This document shows, one piece after another, positions 1-9,455 of a DNA stretch of 63,568 bases. The notes below the pieces were generated by a model that saw only the letters and a list, made by a program, of their open reading frames with translations, searched no databases and was not told the DNA's origin. This DNA comes from Flavobacterium ginsenosidimutans (GTDB lineage Bacteria > Bacteroidota > Bacteroidia > Flavobacteriales > Flavobacteriaceae). Each line of letters opens with the position of its first letter. Within the stretch, counting starts at the first letter, position 1. The stretch spans positions 1 through 63,568 of the forward strand of contig NZ_QJRJ01000063.1 in assembly GCF_003254625.1 (NCBI RefSeq), given 5' to 3'. The position numbers and the translations under genes were made by a program.

Positions 1-2855
1 GCAGGCAGGTTTGAAACTGAAGCTGTTGTTCCCACTTCTGCGTTAGCGCTGTTTTTCCAAGAATAGGCCACGGTTCCAACAGAGTTTGCTACAGTTCCCG
101 CAGTCACAGTTCCGGTGCTAGCTCCGTAGCATGAAGCGTCTGTTTTAGAGGAAGCACCCAAAGCCAAAGCCGCAGAAGGCTGTGTAATAGTGATTGTCAA
201 TTTTCCTTGGCATCCATTTGTATCAGTTGCAGTAACCTCATAACTTCCAAATCCTAAATTGCTTAAAGTTTGAGAAGTGCCAGCATAAGCAGATCCATTT
301 TTTTTCCATGAATAGCTATAAGGGGCAACACCGCCAGAAGCATTGTTTACAGTAATAGACCCTGTAGATTGATTAAAACAAGTTACATCTACATGAGAAG
401 CTATTACTTCAGTTACAGTTACAGTACTTTTTGTAACAACAACTGGTTTTATATCGTAACAATTAGAAGCGTTTGTTCCTTTAATGTAATATGTGCCAGG
501 AATCGCGGTTGCATAATTTGCATACGGAATTGTCGCTGCCGAATCTGTCCAATAGGTGTAAGTTAATCCTGATGAACTTCCAGCAGTAATGCTTGTAGCA
601 GTCAAATCTAACGAAGTGGCTGGCGCACAAATAGGAAGCGGATTAGTTATTGTTACTGTAGGTTTCGCATTTACATTAACTACAATAGCTTTTTTAGGAC
701 CAATACAAGCGTTTGTTTTTCCTTCGGCTACATAATAAGTAAATTGCCCTGCAGTATCAGTAGAAGGAGTTAACGTTTGCTGTCCTGTTGAATTCGCATT
801 TAGATAATAGTATAATATATATTCCGGTTTACTTGGTACAGCAGTTAATGGAACTGCAGTATCACCAACACAATAATTTAATGGAGTAGTAACTGTCGGC
901 ATTGTTGTAATGCTTTCGATAGTTATAGTAAATTGGAAATAACATCCACCAGTAGCTCCAGGAGGAATTGCATAATATGTTGATGTACCAACTGTAGCAG
1001 GGAACGGATTGTTAATTGTATATTGCGTTGTTGTTCCAGCAACTACTGGATATGCATTGTAAAATGTAGATCCAGGAGGAAACGAACCTGTTACATCTGT
1101 AATTGGTATTGAAGACGCACCATTACAAAAAGTAAAAGCAATAGTAGGCGAAGTTGCCTGACAATTTGCATTAGTATAATTCGTAGAATTTATTGTGGTC
1201 TGAAGCGGAGCAGAAATCGCAGTTCCTGTACAGCTTCCAGATGATGTATAACCTAAGATTAAAGCTTTATCAGTTACGGTTACGCCAGAATTAACACCTT
1301 TTCCACTCAATGAACCGTTTACTTGAATTACATTGCTGCAATTTGAATTTTTAAGTAAAGCGCAGTTTTCTGTAGATTTTAATTTGAATGTTAATTCTGC
1401 TAAAACAGTATTTGGATCAGAAGGAAGTGGTAATGTTCCTATATCCCAAACAATTGACCCATTTGCACCAATTGTAGGTTCATACGTCAAAGCATTTGGT
1501 GTAGGAGCAGGAGTGAAATTTACTGTTTTTGCTAAACTTCCGCTTACAAACGTAGCGTTGTACGGGATCGGAATAACAATTTTACTATTTTGTATTGCTT
1601 CAGATCCTCTGTTTTTTATTTGAATTTTATAACCAAGTTCTTGACCAGGTAAAACGGTGTATGGACCAGCACCAGCAGCACTTCCATTAATTGTTGTTGC
1701 AGTAAGAACACCTTCTATTTCTGGCACATAAGCATCGACTGCCATGACAATAGAGAAGATGGTGTAGGTGTCAATCGTTGATCCGTACTTAAAAGTGGTC
1801 GAAGTTTGATTGTTTCCAATAATATCTTTAGCACTGTTTGGAAGATCAAACATACTGATGTCAACTCCTGAATTATTAACCAAATTAGGGTTTCGGGAAT
1901 TTCCTCCAGTACTGATCGATGAATTAAAGAAATTATTTGCCGTATTTCCTGTTCGGCTTAAACTAAGATAATTGTTGGTATTTAATTTTTGAATTTGAAA
2001 ATAATCTCCGTCATAATTCACATCACCTTCACCAGCCATAACCCCAAGTTTAATTCCAACAGGGCCTGAGGCTACAGAGTTAAATCCAGAAACTGGAATG
2101 CTGTAATTTGCAGTTACTGAATTTTGTACAAAAGCATGACCATCAAAAACAGTTATATCTCTGTTTTTCATATTAGAGTTTTCATAGACTACTACCAAAC
2201 CCCATCCAGCATATTTTCCAATTGAACCTCCATCAGATCCTTCAGTCGCTGCAATATTAGCTGCGAAGTATTCACCAACTCCATTTGTTCTTACATAGTC
2301 TGTAACTTCTGCATAAGCAGTAAACATATTGTTATCGGCATTTGTTGGAAAATAAATATCGGTAGCTGTAAATTCATCATAACTGCTATCAAGCGGACCT
2401 TTAAATAAAATTTTTCTTTTATCTAAAGTTTTGGTCACCCCATTTTTAGTAACAGAAAAAGAGTTAGGGCTATTATTTGCATCAGAAACCCTTCCTGTCC
2501 AGTACAATCCAGCATAAACGATATTGTAGCAGTTTGTCAATTTTGTTCCGCTATCGTTTAGCAAATCTAAAGTCGCAGAAGAAGAGTTATGCGTTTGATT
2601 ATCACTATCCTTATCGACATAAACCATTGCATTTGTTCCATTGGTTCTGTCAACAGCATAATTCTGTAAAGTCAAGTTAGTATTCCCCATCATCGTAAAA
2701 TTCCCTTTAATTTTATAGATAGTTTTTGTAGGAGAATACGAAGAAGTTCTTTCTTTAAACGGTTTTATAACTTGCGCTTTTCCTTCAGTAATGCCAATAA
2801 CAAGCATCAAAAAGAAATAAAAAACCGCAAAATGTTGAGAGTAGAATTTTTTCAT
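1..2855 (-). CDS. Large SprB-repeat surface adhesin, N-terminal part (runs off left edge)
   Basis: The leftward frame is open from the ATG at 2853-2855 to the window edge (about 951 codons), so the C-terminus is missing. A signal peptide (starts MKKFYSQHFAVFYFF, ends EGKAQ) is followed by a region of about 350 residues of unknown fold. Next comes a DUF11-like stretch (PGQELGYKIQIKNRG), Ig/PKD-like segments, and from about residue 820 two SprB-type repeats (VTCFNQSTGSITVNNASGG and DASCYGASTGTVTAG). SprB repeats occur in flavobacterial gliding and attachment adhesins exported by T9SS, so a cell-surface role is inferred; the sorting tail would lie outside the window. The 183-residue gene just upstream (stop at 2872) is probably co-transcribed. 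Confidence 0.85.
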   Translation of the reverse strand, partial: MKKFYSQHFAVFYFFLMLVIGITEGKAQVIKPFKERTSSYSPTKTIYKIKGNFTMMGNTNLTLQNYAVDRTNGTNAMVYVDKDSDNQTHNSSSATLDLLNDSGTKLTNCYNIVYAGLYWTGRVSDANNSPNSFSVTKNGVTKTLDKRKILFKGPLDSSYDEFTATDIYFPTNADNNMFTAYAEVTDYVRTNGVGEYFAANIAATEGSDGGSIGKYAGWGLVVVYENSNMKNRDITVFDGHAFVQNSVTANYSIPVSGFNSVASGPVGIKLGVMAGEGDVNYDGDYFQIQKLNTNNYLSLSRTGNTANNFFNSSISTGGNSRNPNLVNNSGVDISMFDLPNSAKDIIGNNQTSTTFKYGSTIDTYTIFSIVMAVDAYVPEIEGVLTATTINGSAAGAGPYTVLPGQELGYKIQIKNRGSEAIQNSKIVIPIPYNATFVSGSLAKTVNFTPAPTPNALTYEPTIGANGSIVWDIGTLPLPSDPNTVLAELTFKLKSTENCALLKNSNCSNVIQVNGSLSGKGVNSGVTVTDKALILGYTSSGSCTGTAISAPLQTTINSTNYTNANCQATSPTIAFTFCNGASSIPITDVTGSFPPGSTFYNAYPVVAGTTTQYTINNPFPATVGTSTYYAIPPGATGGCYFQFTITIESITTMPTVTTPLNYCVGDTAVPLTAVPSKPEYILYYYLNANSTGQQTLTPSTDTAGQFTYYVAEGKTNACIGPKKAIVVNVNAKPTVTITNPLPICAPATSLDLTATSITAGSSSGLTYTYWTDSAATIPYANYATAIPGTYYIKGTNASNCYDIKPVVVTKSTVTVTEVIASHVDVTCFNQSTGSITVNNASGGVAPYSYSWKKNGSAYAGTSQTLSNLGFGSYEVTATDTNGCQGKLTITITQPSAALALGASSKTDASCYGASTGTVTAGTVANSVGTVAYSWKNSANAEVGTTASVSNLP

Positions 2856-2871
2856 AGTAATGGGTTTTAAA

Positions 2872-3423
2872 TTATCCGCCTATAGAGATTTTATAAATAA
2901 GAATATATTTTGAAGAGTCATTTTTAATCAGATTATTAATGACAGAAGGGCTGGTTTCAATTTCTGAAATGATGAAAATGTATTGCAACTTTTCAAAGCC
3001 AGAGAAAGAATTTAGATCGATAGATTTATTTAAATCTGATGACTTCTCAATTTTAATCGTGGCAATTTCAATATTGTTTTTTAAAGACACAGAAGTATTT
3101 AGACTATTGATTGAGTTCATATCTGTAAATAAGACAGTAGGCTGATCGCCATAAACGTTTATTTCCCCCGACGAAGAATAAACCGCCGACTGTAAATCAT
3201 ACAGAAGATGCTTGACGTGGCTAAGCTTAGAATTCTGACCAGAGTTTTCTAAGTTTGTTAAGTACGAATCCACATTCTCACTTTGAGCAAATGAAAAAGT
3301 TGTTATCAAAAAAAACAGCAGGAAAAAAATGCTCTTTTTGAAGATATTTCTTTTCGAGAAAAAAATATACTTACAATTGTTTACAAATTTTACTGCTTTT
3401 TCAAGAGTAGATTTAGTTTTCAT
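2872..3423 (-). CDS. Small secreted protein of unknown function
   Basis: 183 residues. The N-terminus has a long basic stretch, then a hydrophobic segment (SIFFLLFFLITTFSFAQ) that resembles an extended signal peptide cleaved after AQ. The mature part is polar and Ser/Asn-rich, with no domain I recognise. It lies 16 bp upstream of the large adhesin in the same direction, so the two are probably one operon and this protein may be an accessory to adhesin export or display; that role is inference from position only. A TAACTTTG box at 3469-3476 lies about 45 bp upstream of the ATG. Confidence 0.7.
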   Translation of the reverse strand: MKTKSTLEKAVKFVNNCKYIFFSKRNIFKKSIFFLLFFLITTFSFAQSENVDSYLTNLENSGQNSKLSHVKHLLYDLQSAVYSSSGEINVYGDQPTVLFTDMNSINSLNTSVSLKNNIEIATIKIEKSSDLNKSIDLNSFSGFEKLQYIFIISEIETSPSVINNLIKNDSSKYILIYKISIGG

Positions 3424-3922
3424 AACTTAAGATTTTGTTTTAAAGTATTTATGAAATTTTAACAGAATCAAAGTTATATTAGAGTTTTTCTAATTATATT
3501 TTTTTATCTGTAACTAACCTAAAAACTCGTTAAAGTGTTCGTTTTTTATTAAAATTTCCGTCGAAAACGATTTTTTTTAACTTTAAAAAGCAAAAAATAT
3601 CGTCTTAAAATTTTGACTTTTTGTCTAAAATGGAAACTTTTTAAACTGGCTAAATAATTAATAATCAAGTATTTGGTTAAAATTTTACGAAATTGCAAAA
3701 TATCGATCAAATACTTATTTTATAGATGAAGTACATAAAACACAAATTTTGAAGATTATTTTTTTTTTAACTTTTTGTGTTTTGCGAATAATTCATTCTT
3801 GTTAAAATTTAGATATAATGTTAACAGAAATAAAAAATAGAAAAGGTTTAAAATAACTTTTGTAAATTAGAACTTATTTAAAAAAAGAACCTCCAAATCA
3901 GGGTTTTAAAAAATTGATGCTT
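3424..3922. other. AT-rich divergent intergenic region
   Basis: About 500 bp between the leftward adhesin operon and the rightward sixA operon. It holds the -7 box at 3469-3476. Near 3853 there is a TAACTTTTG sequence, one base off the -7 consensus spacing, that may serve sixA. Long A/T runs dominate. I see no coding potential, RNA gene or strong hairpin. Confidence 0.5.
3469..3476 (-). promoter_or_regulatory. Bacteroidota -7 promoter box (TAACTTTG)
   Basis: Read leftward this is TAACTTTG, a full match to the Bacteroidota -7 consensus TAnnTTTG. It sits about 45 bp upstream of the secreted-protein/adhesin operon start at 3423. No clear TTG is seen at the -33 position. Confidence 0.5.
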
Positions 3923-4408
3923 ATGAAAAATCTCATTTTAATACGTCATGCCAAATCAAGTTGGGAAGCACCATTAAAAGATTTCGATCGTCCTTTAATG
4001 AAGAGAGGAATTTTAGATGCGCATGATGTTTCATTAAATATTTCTAAATATCTTCCAAAGACTTATATTATCTGGAGTAGTACTGCAGCGAGAGCTTCAG
4101 AAACGGCTTTGATTTTTGCTCAAAACATTTCTTACCCCATAGAAAGTATCGTTTACAGAGACGATCTTTACACTTTTGACGAAAAACAATTAGAAAAAGT
4201 TATCAAATCGTGTGATAATAGTTTTGAAAGCGTTATTCTTTTTGGACATAACGAGGCTATTACAAATTTTGTTAATAAATTTGGGGATGTTTTTATAGAA
4301 AATGTTCCAACTTCGGGATTTGTGTCATTGCGATTTGACTCTGACAGCTGGGATGCAATCAATAAAGGCAAAACACATAAAACTATTTTCCCCAAAGATT
4401 TAAAATAA
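3923..4408 (+). CDS. sixA: SixA-like phosphohistidine phosphatase
   Basis: Histidine phosphatase superfamily member of about 161 residues. The catalytic RHAK motif is at residues 8-11 (LILIRHAKSSW) and the second histidine is in LFGHNEA near residue 109. Family members of this short type dephosphorylate phosphohistidine on proteins such as HPt domains, but many are uncharacterised. Candidate starts are TTG 3914, ATG 3917 and ATG 3923; the last puts MKNLILIRHAK at the N-terminus as in relatives. The ppk1 start codon lies 5 bp after its stop and ppx follows, so this is the first gene of a polyphosphate operon. Confidence 0.85.
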   Translation: MKNLILIRHAKSSWEAPLKDFDRPLMKRGILDAHDVSLNISKYLPKTYIIWSSTAARASETALIFAQNISYPIESIVYRDDLYTFDEKQLEKVIKSCDNSFESVILFGHNEAITNFVNKFGDVFIENVPTSGFVSLRFDSDSWDAINKGKTHKTIFPKDLK

Positions 4409-4413
4409 TAACA

Positions 4414-6492
4414 GTGTACGAACAGAAATATATCGATAGAGAAAAAAGCTGGTTAGCGTTTAATGCAAGAGTTCTTCAGGAAGCTGGAGATAATACGGTT
4501 CCTCTTTTAGACAGACTCCGTTTTGTTGGAATTTTTTCAAACAATTTAGATGAATTTTTTAGAGTTCGGTACGCAGCCATTCGACGATTAAGTCTCTCTG
4601 GTATTTCTGGCGAAAAATATTTAGGTGGTATTTCTGCTCATCAATTAATTAAGGATATTACCGAAATCGTAATTCAGCAGCAATCTGAAAGTTTACGTAT
4701 TTTAGGAAATATCGAAACAGAGCTTGAAGCTGAAAACATCTTTATTATAAACGAAACTCAAATTACCCCAAAACAAGAATGTTTTTTGAAGGACTTTTAT
4801 AATCAAAAATTAAGTCCAGAATTGGTAACCATTATTTTGAATGATTTAGCTGTTTTTCCAATTCTAAAAGATACATTAGGTTATTTGGCAGTTCGTTTAG
4901 AATTGGCTAATGAAGAAGTTCGTTATGCTTTAATCGAAATTCCGAAAACTATAAATCGTTTTGTAGTTCTTCCTTCTGAAGACGAAAAACAATATGTAAT
5001 CTTAATTGATGATGTTATCCGTTTCAAACTGAAAAACATCTTTAATATATTTGATTATAAGAGTGTTTCGGCACACATGATCAAAATTACTCGTGACGCC
5101 CAATTAGACATCGATAGCGATTTGAGTAAAAGTATGCTCGAAAAAATTGCTTCATCGGTAAAAGACCGTAGAATTGGAGAGCCAGTTCGTTTTATTTATG
5201 ATAGTTTAATTGAAGATGACACGCTTCATTTCTTCTTAGATAAAATGAAAATTGTAGAAACAGATAGTATAATTCCGGGTGGAAGATACCACAATCGTCG
5301 TGATTATATGAGTTTTCCAAATTTAGGACGTTACGATTTATTATATAAACCAAACGAACCAATGCCGGTTCCAGGGTTGAGTTTGGAAGGAAGTATTTTA
5401 GAAAAAATCTCTAAAAAAGATTATTTAGTTCACGCCCCATACCAATCATTTTCATATTTGACAAAATTTTTGCGTGAAGCAGCTTTAGATCCAAAAGTAA
5501 CAAGTATTAAAATTACTTTATATCGTTTGGCAAAGAATTCGCAAATTATCAGTTCGCTAATTAATGCTGCCAAAAACGGAAAAAGAGTAGTGGTTCAGAT
5601 CGAACTTCAAGCGCGTTTTGATGAGGCTTCGAATATTTCGTACGCAGAACAAATGCAGACAGAAGGAATTGAACTTATTTTTGGAATTAAAGGCCTTAAA
5701 GTACACAGTAAAATTTGTGTTATAGAAAGATTGGAAGAAGGTAAAAACCGTCGTTACGGATTTATTTCTACCGGAAACTTCAACGAATCAACAGCTAAAA
5801 TTTATACCGATGTAACACTTTTAACTTGCCATCAAGGTATTTTAAAAGATACATCAAAAATATTTGAGTTTTTTGATATCAATTATAGAGTTCACAGATA
5901 CAAACATTTAATCGTATCGCCACATTATACAAGAAGCAAATTTATAAAGCTGATTGACCGCGAAATTCTTCATGCTTTGGCTGGCAGAAAAACGCACATA
6001 AAATTAAAAATGAATAGTTTGTCTGATTTTAAAATGATCGATAAATTATATGAAGCAAGTAACGCAGGAGTAAAAATCCAACTTCAAGTAAGAGGAATTT
6101 GCTCTCTAATTCCAGGAATTCCGGGAATGAGCGAAAACATCGAAGCGATAAGTATCGTTGATAATTATTTAGAACATTCAAGAGTTTATATTTTTGGAAA
6201 TGCAGGGTTAACCGAAGTTTATATTTCTTCTGCCGATTTCATGACAAGAAATTTAGATGGAAGAGTTGAGGTAACTTGTCCAATTTATGACCTTGAAATT
6301 AAAAAAGAATTAATTGATAATTTCAACATTGCTTGGAAAGGAAATGTAAAAGTGAGATATCATTCGTATAAATTAGATAATAAATATAAGCCAAAGAACA
6401 ATCATGCCCCTTTTAGAGCACAATTTGAGACCTATAAATATTATCAGAATAAAGTAGCAGCGCTAGAAGAGGTTCCTCAAAAAGTAAATTAA
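4414..6492 (+). CDS. ppk1: Polyphosphate kinase 1
   Basis: 692 residues, the usual PPK1 length, with a GTG start 5 bp after sixA. It reversibly transfers the gamma-phosphate of ATP to polyphosphate. All four domains appear present: N-terminal (SWLAFNARVLQEA, FFRVRYAAIRR), head, and C1/C2. The autophosphorylated histidine is in KVHSKICVIE (about residue 431) and the second conserved histidine is in YLEHSRVYIF (about 588), matching E. coli H435 and H592. STGNFNESTAKIYTD is also typical. It is followed 27 bp later by ppx, so synthesis and breakdown are co-encoded. Confidence 0.97.
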   Translation: MYEQKYIDREKSWLAFNARVLQEAGDNTVPLLDRLRFVGIFSNNLDEFFRVRYAAIRRLSLSGISGEKYLGGISAHQLIKDITEIVIQQQSESLRILGNIETELEAENIFIINETQITPKQECFLKDFYNQKLSPELVTIILNDLAVFPILKDTLGYLAVRLELANEEVRYALIEIPKTINRFVVLPSEDEKQYVILIDDVIRFKLKNIFNIFDYKSVSAHMIKITRDAQLDIDSDLSKSMLEKIASSVKDRRIGEPVRFIYDSLIEDDTLHFFLDKMKIVETDSIIPGGRYHNRRDYMSFPNLGRYDLLYKPNEPMPVPGLSLEGSILEKISKKDYLVHAPYQSFSYLTKFLREAALDPKVTSIKITLYRLAKNSQIISSLINAAKNGKRVVVQIELQARFDEASNISYAEQMQTEGIELIFGIKGLKVHSKICVIERLEEGKNRRYGFISTGNFNESTAKIYTDVTLLTCHQGILKDTSKIFEFFDINYRVHRYKHLIVSPHYTRSKFIKLIDREILHALAGRKTHIKLKMNSLSDFKMIDKLYEASNAGVKIQLQVRGICSLIPGIPGMSENIEAISIVDNYLEHSRVYIFGNAGLTEVYISSADFMTRNLDGRVEVTCPIYDLEIKKELIDNFNIAWKGNVKVRYHSYKLDNKYKPKNNHAPFRAQFETYKYYQNKVAALEEVPQKVN

Positions 6493-6519
6493 TAATTAAA
6501 ACCAATTTCAAATCATAAA

Positions 6520-7416
6520 GTGAGCATGATTAATATTAGGAAGTTTGCAGCAATAGATATCGGTTCGAATGCCATGAGGCTTTTGATAGCTAACGTTGTA
6601 GAACAAGAAGGAAAAGAACCACAGTTTAATAAAAGTTCCCTCGTTCGTGTACCAATTCGTTTAGGACAAGATGCCTTTACGGTTGGAGAAATTTCACCAG
6701 AAAATATCGATCGAATGGTTGATGCAATGAAAGCATTCAATCTTTTGATGAAAGTACATAAAGTAGAGCGTTATATGGCATTTGCAACTTCTGCAATGCG
6801 CGAAGCATATAATGCTAAAGAAGTTGTGGCTTTAATTAAGAAAAAAGCCGACATAAAAATCGAGATTATTGATGGTAAAAAAGAAGCTGCAATTATCGCT
6901 TCAACAGATTTGCATCATTTAATTAAATCTGACGAAACCTATCTTTTTGTCGATGTTGGTGGTGGAAGTACCGAGTTTACATTATTTTCAGATGGAAAAA
7001 TGATTACTTCACGATCTTTCAAAGCGGGTACAGTTCGTTTATTGAACAACATGGTTCATGATGTAGTTTGGGATGAAATCGAAAAATGGATTAAAACCAA
7101 CACAGCTGATTATGATGAGGTAACGCTTATAGGTTCTGGAGGAAACATTAACAAATTGTTTAAAATGTCTGGAAAACAGCAGGAAAAACCGCTTTCGTAT
7201 ATTTATGTTAACTCGCAGTACGCATTTTTAAACTCTTTGACTTATGAGCAGAGAATTGCCGAATTAGGTTTAAACTCTGACCGTGCCGACGTAATTATCC
7301 ACGCAACTCGTATCTATTTGAATGCGATGAAATGGAGTGGAGCACGCCAGATTTATGTTCCAAAAATTGGACTTTCTGATGGTATTGTAAAAGCGATGTA
7401 TTACGGTAAAATTTAA
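6520..7416 (+). CDS. ppx: Exopolyphosphatase, short Ppx/GppA type
   Basis: 298 residues, covering only the ASKHA-fold catalytic domain; the C-terminal HD-like domain of long Ppx/GppA enzymes is absent. Phosphate-binding loops are AAIDIGSNAMRLL (near residue 10) and VDVGGGSTEF (near 144), and a late GSGGNINKL motif is present. It hydrolyses terminal phosphates of polyphosphate, or possibly pppGpp. Start is GTG 6520, or ATG 6526 two codons later. It is third in the sixA-ppk1-ppx operon. Confidence 0.92.
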   Translation: MSMINIRKFAAIDIGSNAMRLLIANVVEQEGKEPQFNKSSLVRVPIRLGQDAFTVGEISPENIDRMVDAMKAFNLLMKVHKVERYMAFATSAMREAYNAKEVVALIKKKADIKIEIIDGKKEAAIIASTDLHHLIKSDETYLFVDVGGGSTEFTLFSDGKMITSRSFKAGTVRLLNNMVHDVVWDEIEKWIKTNTADYDEVTLIGSGGNINKLFKMSGKQQEKPLSYIYVNSQYAFLNSLTYEQRIAELGLNSDRADVIIHATRIYLNAMKWSGARQIYVPKIGLSDGIVKAMYYGKI

Positions 7417-7435
7417 TTTTCTTATTTTTTTATAA

Positions 7436-8008
7436 ATGAATAAAGGTAGGCTTGAAGCTTTTAGTGATGGTGTTTTAGCAATCATTATCACGATTATGAT
7501 TTTAGAAATTAAAGTCCCTCACGGAAACGAATTCGCTGATTTGAAGCCTTTAATTCCTAAATTTCTAAGCTATGTTTTGAGTTTTATTTATGTTGGAATT
7601 TATTGGAACAACCATCACTATTTACTTCATGGTTTATCTAAAGTAAACGGAAAAATACTTTGGAGCAATTTGCATTTGTTGTTCTGGTTATCCCTAATTC
7701 CAGTTTCTACAGGTTGGGTTGGAGAACATAATTTTGAAAAAGCGCCTTTAGCATTGTATGGAATTATTTTGCTGGGATGTGCAGTAGCTTATATTATTCT
7801 GCAGAAAATGGTTTTAGATGTAGAAGGTATAAATTCGCCTTTACGAAAAGCTATTGGTAAAGATGTAAAAGGTAAAGTTTCTGCAGTTCTGAATGTTATT
7901 GGAATTGTTTCCTCATTTTACAATCAATGGATTTCTGGTGCTTGTTATGTTATCGTGGCTTTAATTTGGCTTGTTCCTGATAAAAGAATCGAAAGAGTTT
8001 TTTCTTAA
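7436..8008 (+). CDS. TMEM175-like (DUF1211) potassium channel
   Basis: 190 residues. The N-terminus carries the family signature FSDGVLAIIITIMILEIKVP, the pore-lining helix 1 of bacterial TMEM175 channels, followed by about five more hydrophobic segments. Bacterial members have a single six-helix repeat and assemble as tetramers in the inner membrane, conducting K+. The start is 19 bp after ppx, so it may be read through from the polyphosphate operon. Channel activity is inferred from family membership. Confidence 0.88.
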   Translation: MNKGRLEAFSDGVLAIIITIMILEIKVPHGNEFADLKPLIPKFLSYVLSFIYVGIYWNNHHYLLHGLSKVNGKILWSNLHLLFWLSLIPVSTGWVGEHNFEKAPLALYGIILLGCAVAYIILQKMVLDVEGINSPLRKAIGKDVKGKVSAVLNVIGIVSSFYNQWISGACYVIVALIWLVPDKRIERVFS

Positions 8009-8030
8009 ATATTGATTTATAATAGTAAAA

Positions 8031-8591
8031 ATGAAAACCGTTTTTCAGTCTGTTCAAGATTTTTCTGAGGAAGAATTAAATCTTTTAGATGATTTAATTA
8101 CGTTTCGTACGTTGAAAAAAGGAGAACTTCTATTAACTGAAAACCAGATTTGTAATGAAATAGTATTTATAAAAAAAGGAATTCTTCGTTCTTTTTTTAT
8201 GAATCATAAAGGTGATGAAATCACCAATTGTTTTGCTTTTGAAAATGAATTTATGGCATCTTTTGCCAGTTTTATAACCGAAGAAAAAGCAGAAGAAAAT
8301 ATTCAGGCTCTAACCGAAACAGAATTGCAGATTCTGGATCGGAAAGCTTTGGAAAAGCTTTATAAATCAGGATTCAATTGGCAGGAAACGGGTCGAAAAT
8401 TGACCGAATTAGAATTTGTAAATCTGCACAAAAGAATGGTTTCTTTTCAGAAATTATCTGGAGCAGAACGTTACGAAGAATTATATCAGAATCATCAAAA
8501 ATACATACAGTTAATTCCGATGCAATATTTAGCTTCTTATTTAGGAATTACCCCAAGACATTTAAGCCGAATTCGTAAAGCTGTTTTATAA
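8031..8591 (+). CDS. Crp/Fnr-family transcriptional regulator
   Basis: 186 residues. The N-terminal cyclic-nucleotide-binding-like barrel (about 20-110, with FIKKGILRSFFMNHKGDE) is followed by a dimerisation helix and a C-terminal helix-turn-helix (IPMQYLASYLGITPRHLSRI). The barrel lacks a clear canonical cAMP phosphate cassette, as is usual in Bacteroidota members, and the ligand is unknown. It starts 22 bp after the TMEM175-like gene and is upstream of an NAD(P)H oxidoreductase, a common target context for such regulators. Confidence 0.9.
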   Translation: MKTVFQSVQDFSEEELNLLDDLITFRTLKKGELLLTENQICNEIVFIKKGILRSFFMNHKGDEITNCFAFENEFMASFASFITEEKAEENIQALTETELQILDRKALEKLYKSGFNWQETGRKLTELEFVNLHKRMVSFQKLSGAERYEELYQNHQKYIQLIPMQYLASYLGITPRHLSRIRKAVL

Positions 8592-8610
8592 ACTTTGAAT
8601 TTTTGTTTCA

Positions 8611-8722
8611 CGCAGATTTAAAATGATTTAAGTAGATTTTTTTTAATTCTATTTATTCTGATATTAAAATCTGCGCAAATCTTGACAGTCTTCAAAATCT
8701 GCTTTATCGGCAAAATCTGCTT
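8611..8722. repeat. Intergenic imperfect palindromic repeat (AAAATCTGCG type)
   Basis: In the gap after the Crp gene, CGCAGATTTAA at 8611-8621 is mirrored by TTAAAATCTGCG at 8664-8675. Further AAATCTGC copies follow at about 8694-8701 and 8712-8719. Repeated short CAGATTT/AAATCTG units suggest a decayed dispersed repeat. It has no open frame. Confidence 0.5.
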
Positions 8723-8792
8723 GAAAAAAAAGAATAGGACATTTGTCCTATAAAAGAAAATGTACTAATAGTATTTTTGGAAAAACATTGAT

Positions 8793-9371
8793 ATGAAAAA
8801 AATACTGATTGTAAACGGACATCCAAATGCAGAAAGCTTCAATTTTGGAATTGCAGAATCTTATAAAAATGGAGCCATTGCTTCAGGCGCAAAAGTAGAA
8901 ACCATTACAATTGCCGATTTAAAATTCAATCCAAATCTTCAATTTGGATATCAAAAACGTACAGATTTAGAACCAGATCTTCTAGAGGCTTGGCAAAAAA
9001 TACAAAATGCAGAACATCTAGTTTGGATTCATCCCGTTTGGTGGGGCGGACTTCCTGCAATTACAAAAGGTTTTATCGATCGTTTATTTCTTCCTGGAAT
9101 GGCATTTCAGTATCGCGAAAATTCAGTTTGGTGGGATAAATTACTAAAAGGTAAAACAGCACATATTATTACAACTTTAGATCAGCCAAGCTGGTATTAT
9201 CGTTTGTTTTTTGGAAGACCTAGCGTGAATCAATTAAAGAAATCTACTTTAGAATTTTGCGGTGTAAAACCGGTTAAAGTAAGTTATATTGGAATTGTAA
9301 AAGGTTCTAATGAAGAACAACGAAAAAAATGGCTAGATAAAGTCTATAATTTCGGGTTCAAAAATAAATAA
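8793..9371 (+). CDS. NAD(P)H-dependent flavodoxin-fold oxidoreductase
   Basis: 192 residues, flavodoxin_2 type (KefF/MdaB/NQO family). The N-terminal MKKILIVNGHPNAESFN forms the FMN-binding phosphate loop, and HPVWWGGLPAITKGFIDR is the conserved flavin/substrate segment. FQYRENSVWWDKLLKGK is typical of the longer members. It probably reduces quinones or related electrophiles in the cytoplasm. The upstream gap carries the repeat at 8611-8722, so it is likely a separate transcript from the Crp regulator. Confidence 0.88.
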   Translation: MKKILIVNGHPNAESFNFGIAESYKNGAIASGAKVETITIADLKFNPNLQFGYQKRTDLEPDLLEAWQKIQNAEHLVWIHPVWWGGLPAITKGFIDRLFLPGMAFQYRENSVWWDKLLKGKTAHIITTLDQPSWYYRLFFGRPSVNQLKKSTLEFCGVKPVKVSYIGIVKGSNEEQRKKWLDKVYNFGFKNK

Positions 9372-9425
9372 TTGGAGTAATTATTTAGTAACACGAAACA
9401 GAAAAAAATAGCATAAAAAAGAAAA

Positions 9426-9444
9426 ATTCGTGAATTTGTGGCTA
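9426..9444. repeat. Remnant of GCCACGAA-type intergenic repeat
   Basis: ATTCGTGAATTTGTGGCTA resembles the right arm of the palindromic element at 26849-26901 (CGTGAATTCGTGGCTAA). Only one arm is present. It lies between the convergent oxidoreductase and dnaX. Confidence 0.45.
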
Positions 9445-9455
9445 TTAAAAAAAAA

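Noticed and set aside
369..1623. Plus-strand frames within the adhesin region
   Set aside because: The continuous leftward frame with SprB repeats explains this DNA; the plus-strand frames show no coding features.
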